Assembly (NCBI GenBank): GCA_036583965.1
Contig: JAZBQD010000017.1
Coordinates: 25,826,385 to 25,890,384 of the forward strand
Direction of reading: 5' to 3'
DNA length: 64,000 nucleotides
Source: Prunella strophiata
Taxonomy: Eukaryota; Chordata; Aves; Passeriformes; Prunellidae
The notes beneath the pieces were generated by a model that was given only the letters and a program-made list of their open reading frames with translations, searched no databases and had not been told where the DNA came from. Every line of letters begins with the position of its first letter. Position 1 is the stretch's first letter. The translations under genes and the position numbers were made by a program. Positions 11,561-22,460 of this stretch are shown piece after piece.

Positions 11561-12060
11561 NNNNNNNNNNNNNNNNNNNNNNNNNNNNNNNNNNNNNNNN
11601 NNNNNNNNNNNNNNNNNNNNNNNNNNNNNNNNNNNNNNNNNNNNNNNNNNNNNNNNNNNNNNNNNNNNNNNNNNNNNNNNNNNNNNNNNNNNNNNNNNNN
11701 NNNNNNNNNNNNNNNNNNNNNNNNNNNNNNNNNNNNNNNNNNNNNNNNNNNNNNNNNNNNNNNNNNNNNNNNNNNNNNNNNNNNNNNNNNNNNNNNNNNN
11801 NNNNNNNNNNNNNNNNNNNNNNNNNNNNNNNNNNNNNNNNNNNNNNNNNNNNNNNNNNNNNNNNNNNNNNNNNNNNNNNNNNNNNNNNNNNNNNNNNNNN
11901 NNNNNNNNNNNNNNNNNNNNNNNNNNNNNNNNNNNNNNNNNNNNNNNNNNNNNNNNNNNNNNNNNNNNNNNNNNNNNNNNNNNNNNNNNNNNNNNNNNNN
12001 NNNNNNNNNNNNNNNNNNNNNNNNNNNNNNNNNNNNNNNNNNNNNNNNNNNNNNNNNNNN
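11561..12060. other. Assembly gap of exactly 500 N
   Basis: Exactly 500 unknown bases. A round number usually marks a scaffolding gap of arbitrary size, not a measured one. Open frames that run through it are meaningless. Confidence 0.98.
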
Positions 12061-12457
12061 CCACCTCCAATCTGCATGTGAAGCTGCACACTTCAAAGTT
12101 CAGAGGGGAGAGACTTAAGGCTGTCAGTTCCCTGACAATGCTTTATTTAATGCAGATTGCAGGGTACATGCTTTATGTATCCATGCCATCCTCATATCCC
12201 ATCCCATCCATCCCATCCCATCCCAGGTGCTTTGGTTGCCCACCTCCAAGGTAATGCAGTGCACTTGGACTGCTTTGTTTGGGAGGCATCCACGGACCTT
12301 CAGACATGTCAATGCTCAGAAAAACATCATAGACCTCTGCAGAGACTTCAATGTTTTCAGCCTGAACAACCCCCAGGATGTTTTCTGTATCTGAAACCTG
12401 AGGCAGCAAGAAACAAACACTGTTCAGATTATTTCCTTCCTTCATTCCTTCCTTCCT
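12061..12457. other. Start of the second contig, sequence absent from the first copy
   Basis: About 400 bases not found on the left side of the gap. It includes a small CCCAT pentamer array at 12198-12224 and ends in a short CCTT run (12434-12457) where the duplicated segment begins. In the left copy the corresponding place is occupied by the purine and pyrimidine tracts. No gene is seen. Confidence 0.6.
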
Positions 12458-13785
12458 TCATTTTGTCTGATAATTATTCTAAAAAATTGCTTCCAGAATA
12501 ATTATCCCTCATAGAATTCATAAAGCAGTTATAAATTCTGCAATATATAATTCATGTTACATAAAATTACTTTTTTTTCAGAAGCAAGCTAAGGCATCAG
12601 AGAGAGCTCAAAATATACGAGCGCCATCCCTGCATTGACAATGCAACAGAGAAAGATACTAACATTGGAATAAAAAGCACTATTTAGCTCTCAGTAAATA
12701 CGTAACTTGGAACTGATTCTATGTGTGAATGGATATTTTTCTCATATGAAAGGTCTTTGATTCATCCTTCAGTGTCCAGTAGCTAAAATTAGTTCAGCAG
12801 CAATATGTAAGGGTCTCCATTCCCCATGTAGATTCTAATTTTGTTGATGACAGAGGATCTCACCTGGGAAATTTCTCTCACATTTTGGTTCAGTTGGTCA
12901 ACAGGATCAAAATCTACCAACATAGAAAGAGAGAAGACATATTCGTTTCATTTATTCACTTAATCAAAAGTATTCTATAATTATCCCTCATACCTGTTCA
13001 GTTAGCATAGGCAGCTATTTTCCAGAGTGCAGTTCAATTTTCAGAAAATCCACAAGGAAAATTTTCTAGAAATTTTAATATTACTCTGGATTCAGCTTAG
13101 TATATAAACCACTCTGTTTTGTGTTTGGAGGATTCAGAGAATGTCACTGTCTTTCCAGTTGACTCTACACTGTCAGACCCAATGACTCTGTGAAGTTACA
13201 GCCAGAGTTGTTGACAGGTTACCTATGTTTTAAAATGCCCCCTTAAACATTGCAAGTCAGATACAGATACCTCACAATTAAGGGAGTAATAAAAATATCC
13301 CTGTTCTAACATTTGTTTTAATGTAGAAAGCGTATTTCAGTAATAGTACAAGAGCAACTAAAAACAGGAAAGGTGGGTTTGAAGAATAAAAAGCATGATC
13401 AGACTTCTAGAAAGATAGCTGAGAGTGGAGTCTAGCTTTGCCTGCATCAAATACTTATTCTGTTGGTTATGACAGTTTATTTCACCTTGTAATCAACAAT
13501 AGTCTTGTACTTTACAGACTAATAAGATCACTGGATGCAAATCCAATACTCATACAAAAAATTCTTATGCAAACACTACTTTACAGCAAACCCTTACTGT
13601 ATTGTCCAGGGGATAAAGTACAGCTACGCTGTAATTTAATCCAGACACAAAACCAAAAACTAGCTTTATTGTTGAGGAGTCATAAGTGAAATGATTTCCC
13701 TTTCAAATTGAGTTGTATTATCCCATGTAGCTTTCCTTTTTTTTCTCCAATTGCTACCACAGTAAGTTTCACCCAAAACTGAGAT
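12458..13785 (+). repeat. Duplicated segment, right copy
   Basis: Second copy of 10251-11560, offset by 2207 bases. It is slightly longer and looks cleaner: homopolymers are fuller and the spurious CpG words are absent. It is probably the correct version of the locus. It continues without a break into unique sequence at 13786. Confidence 0.9.
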
Positions 13786-14509
13786 GCATGTGTGGTGCAG
13801 AATGTATTTAGTTACCATATTGATTAGCATAAATAAAAGTGAGGTAAAGGTAAAATATCTTCTTAGGAGATATGGTAGGGAACCCAAGAGTATATAGAGA
13901 AGCTCAGGTAGAATACAAGTCTGTGATTTACTTCGGAATGTCTAATGATCAATAACGTATTTCGTTCCAAGAAATGGCTACATTAAAAAAAGCAATAAAA
14001 AAATTGCTTCAGAGCTGCTATAAGGCTTTTCGGTATTTCAACCTTGTTGTATTTACAATGTGTCCTGGATTAGGATGGGGGACTCAACATTTTCCCATTT
14101 AATGTGTTCTTCTGTTTTCTTAAGATTATTTAGTGTACTTATTAATATCTCTGATAAATTTAGTGAAATCACAAAAGTCTAAAACCTTCAGATGCAGAAC
14201 TGGGAAAATTAACACATATTTGTGTGATACCAAATATGTATATATACTTGTACAAACTCCCAAGCTAAATTTGGTTTAGACATATTATACAATCATAAGA
14301 CAAAGGTAAAAGCTCCAACACCTTTTTTTTTTTTTTAATTAGAAAAAAAATAAACTTAGCAGACTCAAACAATCCATAAAATTGTTTGACTAATATTAAT
14401 CTCCCAATAAGTCACTTGTGATGAAAACACAGGCAAATAAAAAACAATAATAAACTAATAATATGAGCTATTATAGTAGTAATTTGAAGTTCTGTTGTTC
14501 CTTCACAGT
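13786..14509. other. AT-rich DNA, no gene seen
   Basis: AT-rich sequence with a T14 run at 14323-14336. Nothing recognised. Confidence 0.6.
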
Positions 14510-16190
14510 TCATCTGTTGGCAGCTTCCTGTATAAATAAAAAGTGAAAAATTTGGCCTAAGATAGACCAATTATGAAAAGGAAGGAAAAATTTCTTGTAT
14601 AATTTCTGGTATAATGCTACTAAAGCAGTGACTTCAGTTTGAAATGCTGGTACTCCTGTATCTATCACAAAAGTAACCAAAAAGCTAAAAAGGTCTAAAA
14701 CAAAGATGACTACCACATCTTCAGAGTTCTCTATGAGCCTTTTCTTGTAAATCTGCTGACAGTTGTGCCTCTCTGCCTTTGATCTCCAGTGGTGGGGTGC
14801 TGGCATTCCCAGAAAAAGAAAACACTACAAACTTCCAGACACATTACTCCTTAGCGAATCAAGTTTTTTAACTGCCTGAACTTGGTATCTCTTAGGTGTA
14901 TTTTCAACTTCCATTACATTAAGTGCTTGTTGTTTTCCCCATATTTTCAGGAGGGTCTCCTCTGCTTAATTTCATGTCTGGAGAGAGTGATACTGCCTGT
15001 AAAATTTCAACAAGCACTGCAGCTTGTGAAATAGGGAATGCTCTAACTGCTTGAACTGGGTTTCTTTTAGGGTTTTTAGTACACTTCTAGTCCTCACCCT
15101 GGACCAATTAATTAACCTTATCAATTTAGCAGATAATCCTTGCTTCACTTACTCCAGTGATTTTAACTCTTTGCTGTCTGGCATCCTTCTGCATTAATAT
15201 TGACTGGATTTCAGTCTTGACTGATTTATGATCAGATTTTGATCTTGGAAGCTGTACACGGCACCATTTTAGTAGCAGTTTGCTAACCCAGGCAGTCATT
15301 TGTGGTTTCAGTTTTAATTAAGACATGCTACTTCCTCATCATCAGATGTCAATGCATATGCTACATTTTGCTCTTTATCAGAACAAGAGATTTGTTCATC
15401 TCCTCCACTGGGGACAACAAAAGATCTGAATTACTAGACCCTGTTTCAGAAGTGTTTTATGGGTTCTACATCCTACAATTCTTCCTGTAAAATTCTCTCT
15501 CTCACCTCATTACAAAGCTCTGCCTGAAGCTTTTGGACATGAGCATATTTTGCAGCAAGCAGTGCCTCTTCCTGCAGCCTTTTTTTTTGTTTTCCTCATT
15601 TAGGAGAAGGAACAATTTTTTCAGAAATCTTGTAAAGATAGCATTATGTCATCTTCAGACTTTTGCATAACCAATTGCTCATTATCCCAAGTCTTTTCAT
15701 ACCAGCTTCACTCCAGGAATGTAGGGCTAGTAACAAATTTTTCCAGGAAGGACAAGAAAATATTTTCTTTACACTGGTCACCCAGAAGACCCATTGTCCC
15801 CAGAAACTCTCATACAACATTCTTCAAGGGGCAGATGGGGCAAAGTTTCCAAGAGTTCATACACATGGAACCACCCACCTCCCACAGAGGGAACTGTACT
15901 ATTTTCAACTATTTCTGACTTTGGGTCAGAAAACAGTATCTTGCAGCAACAAGAGCAAAATGAAGTTATGATCTCAGTTACTATGATTATCAGAAATGCC
16001 TTTGCCCAAATTAAGGTGCAAACAAGATCACAGACTAAAGCCAATAGTACAGATTTTACTTTAAGTAAATACGAGGTAAAGAAAGATAGGAATAGGAAAG
16101 GGAAGAGCAGGGAGAAAAAGAGAGTGAGGGACAGATTAAGTAGCAAGACAGGCACTACTCTGTGGATCCAGAAGCATCCCATCTGTCCTA
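14510..16190 (-). mobile_element. Degraded endogenous retrovirus internal region (leader, gag, protease relics)
   Basis: Read on the minus strand, the block has a plausible proviral order. A pyrimidine-rich leader lies around 16080-16150. A gag-like stretch at about 15505-15578 encodes an alanine, glutamine and leucine-rich helix containing AAKYAHVQKLQAEL. An acidic patch, TSDDEEVACLN, sits at about 15318-15349. Near 14654-14662 a V-I-D-T-G motif stands inside an open stretch (14806-14510), as in the active site of retroviral aspartic proteases. Stops and frameshifts separate the parts, so nothing is functional. The residue after DTG is V where A is usual. Reverse transcriptase, integrase and env are not visible, so the left part is deleted. 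Class assignment is uncertain; the DTG motif alone could be chance, and the call rests on the combined order. Confidence 0.5.
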
Positions 16191-16600
16191 TCCACCCTGG
16201 GCCTTTCTGTGGTGGTGATGGTCCTGTGAAATATAGAGTTCAATGTTTTAATATACATTCAGCTGTATGTGGGAACACCAAAGCACCTTCCTTGTGAGGG
16301 GAATGTTTTACACTGCAAGGGGAATCTTTTATAGCAACATAGTGGATCACGTGCTGTCTTCTGCTGGAAGGCCTCAGCAAATTAATCTGGGGTCTATGGG
16401 CTCCCCTCACTGAACGCAGCCAGAGATTATTTTCAATACAGCTGCTAAATTGGCTTTCCACGTGGATACATTTTTCTCCCCTAAGCCTTGTTTATTTTTC
16501 CTTAGACCTAAGATAACTGGACTACCTTTAAGATAATAGTGCCACCTTTACCTTATCTCAAGTTCCTGTCAGGTGACTTAACTCACGGTGGAGATTCCTG
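16191..16600 (-). mobile_element. Possible LTR of the degraded provirus
   Basis: On the minus strand this stretch has an LTR-like plan: a TATA-like GCTATAAAAGA at about 16325-16335, then TATTAAAAC near 16250 in a polyadenylation-signal-like position, then a short U5-like stretch leading into the internal region at about 16190. It is less AT-rich than its flanks. No paired LTR or target-site duplication was found, and the outer border is a guess. Confidence 0.35.
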
Positions 16601-19600
16601 GAATCCAGGAGGCATATTTAGAAGAGGGGCAAGGAAGGAGAGGGAAGAGTATGGCATAAATGGTGCAGATAAGCAGTTGCTTCTTTGCATAATTTGCAAA
16701 TAAAAGTCCTTTAGTAATTTTAACAGTGTTTAAGAAAATTGTGATTTTTTAAATCTCTTACACGTGGCCACTAAATTCTAGATTCCAGTTTCTATTTAAT
16801 GGCTAAGGAGGTTAAAATTAATACCCTTTACTTCTACAAATTTAGTGGTTTTCCTGATGTCATGGCTGATTTTAAATAATTTATATTTTTTGAAGAAGAG
16901 AATGTAGAAGTTTTCAATTAGATTATACTAGCACACTAAAAAATGTGTTGTAGTTCAGAAGGAAAACAAAACAAAACCAAACCATAAAATTCATAACAGA
17001 CTAACAAGTCCTTCAAATTAATATTTTTTTCATCTCTATAGTCTGTTATATTCATCAGCATCTGGGACACTACAGTAACTGAGGAAGAGTTTTCATTCAG
17101 TGACTGCTGTACACTGGCAACGAGAGGGGAAAGAAGGAAAATTGCATGATGCTGGTGGACTAAATAGGGATGGTAGAATTAGCAAAAAGTTTCAGACTCA
17201 ACACCTCTGATTAAAACATGATCTTCCAGTTCTCTTTCCTGACTCCCCTTTTGCTTGTGTCTGTTTTGCAGACCCTTTTCTTTATCAAACTTGTAATGAA
17301 ACTGGCATTTGCACATTTCCTTGGTTGCTTTTCAAACTTTAACTGTGGTAGGATTATGGATATATGAGAGCTGAACTGACAGAACACTCTCATGTGGATG
17401 TATATAAGATAAGGCTCACAGTACTTGTTCTTTACAGAAGGGTGTCTTTCCTTAATGGAATTGCTGTAGTTCACTGCAGCATAATTATATTCAATAAATC
17501 TTGTCACCAAATCAAGCCCTTTACTTTCAAGTAAGAAAAACTACAATAAGATTTAAGTAAATGTCAATGCAGCTTTTTGAAATCTGAAATTATACTAGCA
17601 CAATTTTTATACTTGCCACAAACTTGCAGCCAAAATATACTCCTGTACAGAATCTGTAGCTTGCCTTACCCATTCTTTTACTAATTTATTACACCTGAGC
17701 TTCACATTAATTTTTCAGCAAGCAGAGCATTTTACAATAGATATTTTGTAAGGTTCCATGTGCTCCTCAATGATATGCTTAGTCATACCAAACATAAGTT
17801 TTCTTAAAATTAAAAGATTTGGATTTAAAAATATGTAAGGGAAAAAAAAAAAAAAAGGAGTAAAAGAAAAAAAGAAATAATTTTTTTTCTGGTCATATAA
17901 AAACATTATTTTTACCCTCCCCAAATTAGGCACTTTTTTTGTGTGTTTACAAAAAAAATTTCACTTCAGCACAAAATAAGCAGAAATTCTCCAAACATTT
18001 TTTTCCTCGGAAAATTAGACCCAAAGGTATTGACAGTAAATCAATATGCAGCCCAGAGTTTTCTGATGTTTCTTTTGTATAATTGTTTTCTGAAACTATT
18101 CTAATAGTTTTATGTTAAGTTTGTGTCTTTCCCCAATAACTTAATAATTCTAGAATTCAGAAAAGTGAAATTTACAAAGTCAACTTTTCACATTCTTCTC
18201 CAGATTATCAGCACCAGAAAAAGTTCCCATTGCAGAGAGGAGAGTTTGATAGTGACAGGGCTAAATATACAGATGAAAATATATTCATTTCAGTGACAAT
18301 AAATCACATTTTATAACTTAGTAATCAAAACACATTGCAGGTAATAATCAGCCCTAACATCCCCCTGTGATCTTATTATAATGTTTTTACACAAAAAACC
18401 ACATATAATTAATTACAAAAAATCATGTGAAAATCAGTGCTGGAGATGGCATGATACTGTCTGAGCACTCTCATTGCTTACCGCGTGTGATAACCGCTAT
18501 TGCATAATTGAAGGAGTAATAAATTTCCACTCATTTAATTTTGAATGAGGGCATAAAATTTTAAATTAATACCTTTGCTTTACAGATCTCAAATTTACAT
18601 TTACTTCTTCTTTTAAGAATACAGCAAGTTTCTAATTCCCTAGAGTTCCATGTAATGTTCCTAAAGGAGGAAGTGACAGAGAAAACTGCAGCTGTTAGGC
18701 AATTAATTAGGTACAACCAAGTTTATTATCCTTTTAATTCTATTCCCTTAACTCTGATTTACCTCTGTCTCCACCTATGCTCATCAGCAGTTAAAGCAAA
18801 GGTCTGCACAATATAAATCAGGGTACTCAACATAACTGTGTGCAGCTTAACATAGAATGTCCAAAAAGAACATCCCCCTGGCTCAGTAACCAACATGAAG
18901 ATTAGCTGAATTAGTAACACATGGTGAAAAAAATAGTCCCAAGGGAACTAGCACTGCCCTGAAGGCTGGTAGGATCTACTGCAGACTCAGAAAAAAGTCA
19001 TTTTACCATCCTCTGGAAAAGATTTCAGCAGTGTGAAATCACATGTATATAGACAGCAAGTAATTTTAATTAGAAGGCTATTCACTCACTAGATATTAAT
19101 GATGGGAGCAATACCAATAATGTTTCAAACCTGTGATATTCTTCTTTTCAACACAATAGATAGTCTAATGACATAGGTTTTTTCCATATAATATTTTCTT
19201 GCTAAATATTCTTGAAAGGCTTTTCCAAGCAACTTACACTACGTAATAGTAAATTTTTAGAAGGTGGTATTCAGAAGCAATTCTACTTTTTTTCTATATA
19301 TGCATTTTATTTAGCACAGAAATGCATAGCATAGCATCTACCATGTGAAGTAAAATCATTCTCCCCTATCCTCTTCCAAAATCTGTATTTCCTACTGATT
19401 TGTAATGATTGACAAGTTTTTGACATTTCAGGGTCAACCTCACTTTATTGAGTCCTGATTTTTAACTATTGCATTCTTTACTGGAAGTCTCTTTGTCTCT
19501 CTGCATACTTTACTATGAAATAGTAATGTCAGCTTGAATTTTGCCTGTCTTGCCATGGGCCTTATCTAGTAACAACTGTATCTAGTCATACAGCAGCCTG

Positions 19601-21829
19601 ATAAGCAACCCTGTGCTGCATTGTTCTCCCTAGCCTGCCTGGTCCCAATCCAATGCCTCCATGGTGGATGCCTTTTGGGGGAACAGCTCTGGAGACCTCG
19701 TTTAGCCCCATCAGGGTCTACCAACACCTGAGCAGATGTGAAGTCCAGTAACAGACCACTTGCAGACATTTGCTTTCCCATATGTGTTCCTCAAAGCTTG
19801 AAATGCCATTGAAAAGTCTACATTGTGGATCTGTATCCTAACCATTTCTTAGGTATGATCAGATCATCCAAGAACACCTGCAGTAAGCAACCTACTCTCA
19901 TAAGATGTTTTTAAGTGTTTTTTTTTTTTTTTTTTTTGACCTCTGTTTCAAAACAAAGCCATACTACTTAGCTAAAATTTATAGGCACTTAAAACCAGGT
20001 AGATTTCCAATATATATATATTTCATGTGTGTTTATATGTATTCTATGAATGCTTTCAGAATTTTCTTCAGTATTCCCTATGTGTAACTTGTGAACAGAA
20101 TGTTTATGACATCATAATTAAAACACTTCTACTTCAGATAAAACATTTAATTTCTCTATAGTCATTGATAGCTGTTACGACTTTTATGTAGAGTCACTCA
20201 AATATACAAAGAATTTTCTCTAAAAAAATGCTATTTCTTTTGATCTATTTTCACAGATATTTTTGTTGCATTATGAAAAAAAATGCTTTCAGCTTGCATT
20301 ATTATTTTCTTTATTCTTCTCAGCCACAATCCAAATAGGTACTGAGGGATATAGGGATATCTTTTTCCTAGAGAATCACATTGAAATAAATTCATATTCT
20401 CTGAAGACCTGTCTTTCCTTAGTTACCTTCCTTTTAAAAACAATAATGACAAAACTGCTCCAGTGACAACTTTTTTCTATCACCTGAGCTTTTTCTTTAC
20501 CAAAAGTTACTTTTAAAGAGAAATTTTTGAACAAGTGTAATTATTTTAAAAATATTTTAAAAATAATTTAGAAGGCATGCTGCTGATTGTTAGTATCATG
20601 AACTTAACATACCAAAGGAGAAAAAAAACTCATCTCAATTGTCAGATACTCTAGCAGAATCAAGGGAAAGAGAAAGGAGACAGAAGGAGAAAGGAGAAAT
20701 GAGAAAGGGGGAAGCGGAAGAAAGGAGAAAAGAGGAAGGAGGAGGAAGGGAATGGCAAGGCAAAGCAAAAGAATATTATTCTTTTGAATAGAGTTAGAGT
20801 TTCAAACAATAAAATACAATGAAAACTATATATGTACATATATGCAAGCACATAGAAAGACATTAGAATTTTTATTAATCTGATTTCCCAAAAGACGTCA
20901 GAAAACAGAAAAAAATAGACTGTTATGGTTTCACATGAGCTTTCCACGTGGTTGTTTAAAAGTACAGTTTTACAGTAATTATAGGCTCCACACATCTAGG
21001 GCAAAACTTCTCTCTCATATAAAACACAAACTTGAATCTTCTTGCACTTAGGCAAATTAAATAATGAAAAGTCTTCAATAAAAAAGGAAGTTATTTTTAC
21101 ACAGAAAACTACATTTTGAAACTATTTTTCCCAAGGAACAGATGGGTTTTTTGACAGGAGAATTTTTTCAGATTAGTTGTGATAGGACATAAAGTCCTTT
21201 TAAAAATGAAATCCAATATTTTGTATAACAACACACAGAGGTCTAAGCATAAAATTAGTAAACAAAATAAATAGTATTAAAAACAAGAAAAAGAAATGGA
21301 AATACTGAGAGGCATCATGCCACTCAGCAGGCATCAGATTGTGAAGAGTAGCAGAAAGGTTGAAAAATGAACAAAAGTAGAACTTAAAGCAGAATTTATA
21401 GTTCAAAACCATTGTAGGAATGTAGGAACTGAATATTTTTGATGTTTATATTTATTCACTTCTAAAGCAAGACAAGAAGATAGATCATCATCAAAGACAC
21501 ATTCACCATGATTCACCTCATAACTCCCTGCTAAATGTTGAGAAAAGCAGTGTCCGTTTTAAAAGGTGATATTTTCACTAGAAAATAAGTGTGCTGATTA
21601 CAACCATCAGTAACAATGTATTAAAGACAGACATACACTGATTTGAATGGGAAAATAAAATTTCTCAATGAGCATTAATATTGAAAAAGTTTAGTAAGAC
21701 AAAAGAAAAAATATATGTTTTTACAGCAGTAACTGACTTCAGTTTTCTTTGGCTTTTCATCTTTATTTTAAAAGGATTAGGTTAAAGGACAGAACTAATT
21801 TAAAAGAAATTTTTCGGTAGTCGTTCAAT
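16601..21829. other. AT-rich single-copy-looking DNA, no gene seen
   Basis: About 5 kb with no recognised gene. It contains A and T runs (17842-17857 region; T20 at 19918-19937), a purine tract (listed separately), a less AT-rich patch at 19560-19790 with no recognised identity, and a TAAT-rich stretch at 18475-18600 discussed in the findings. Confidence 0.6.
20658..20768 (+). repeat. Purine-rich GA tract
   Basis: About 110 bases almost wholly A and G (GGGAAAGAGAAAGGAG, AAGGAGGAGGAAGGGAA). Low-complexity sequence with triplex (H-DNA) potential. A frame on the minus strand reads as S, F and P repeats and is not a gene. Confidence 0.9.
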
Positions 21830-22460
21830 ATCTAGAGAGGTAAGGGGTGTCAGAAGCCTGGCAACCTTCATGAGCCACTCCAGCCTGGGTAACCCCTCAC
21901 TCTGGCTGTGGGACTTAGCTGCCCCTTTTCTGGGTGTGGGTTCAAAGGTGCAGCTGTACCCCGGAGAGATGCACAGAGGCTGGCCAACATGGGCATGGCC
22001 AGCCTGCAGCAGCACACAGGTACAGGACTCACATAAAACACAAGCACAGATCTCCTCCTCCCCCTGAAGTTTCTTGATAGTCACACATCTAGTGTGAGTG
22101 GCAAGGTTTGTTTATTGTCATAATAAAATGTGTGTTTTGTGAGGTCTCTGCATATTTTGGTTTTGGCTTCATGCTTTTTGTTTCTATTTCCCAGTTGCCA
22201 GAGATCCCTATAAGATCTTGAAACAATCATTCTCAGTTGTTTCCACACAATCATCAATGAGCCTGACTGACCAGGCTTGATTCTCATCATTGCATCTTTC
22301 ATTATTTGTCTGTCTTGTTTCCAGGCACAACCTAACATACAGCCACTCCACTCCTTAGCCTGGCACAAGCAGGAAATTTTTTAAGCTGTCGAATACCTGC
22401 ACTGTTCTAGAACTCTGTCTTCTTGACTATAAATAAACACAGCTGTATGCCAAGTACAAA
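21830..22460 (-). mobile_element. Possible LTR or other retroelement fragment
   Basis: A clearly less AT-rich block with sharp compositional edges. On the minus strand it has GACAATAAACAAACC at about 22105-22119 (an AATAAA signal), followed by a GC-richer stretch that could be R/U5 or internal sequence (CTGTGCATCTCTCCGGGGTACAGC near 21960-21984). The right end holds a TTTATAGTC block near 22425-22440. I cannot name a family, find a target-site duplication or fix the ends, so this is a suggestion only. Unrelated exapted or single-copy sequence remains possible. Confidence 0.3.

Noticed and set aside
11407..12096. Minus-strand frames of 183-229 codons
   Set aside because: They run through the 500-N gap and consist mostly of unknown residues.
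10251..13785. A true recent tandem duplication
   Set aside because: Not excluded, but the divergence gradient toward the gap, indel-dominated differences and round gap size favour an assembly artefact.
15794..16297. 167-codon plus-strand frame and the 134-codon minus-strand frame opposite it
   Set aside because: Both overlap the leader and gag part of the degraded provirus. The plus frame has no family resemblance; the minus frame begins in pyrimidine-rich leader that gives a hydrophobic run looking like membrane segments.
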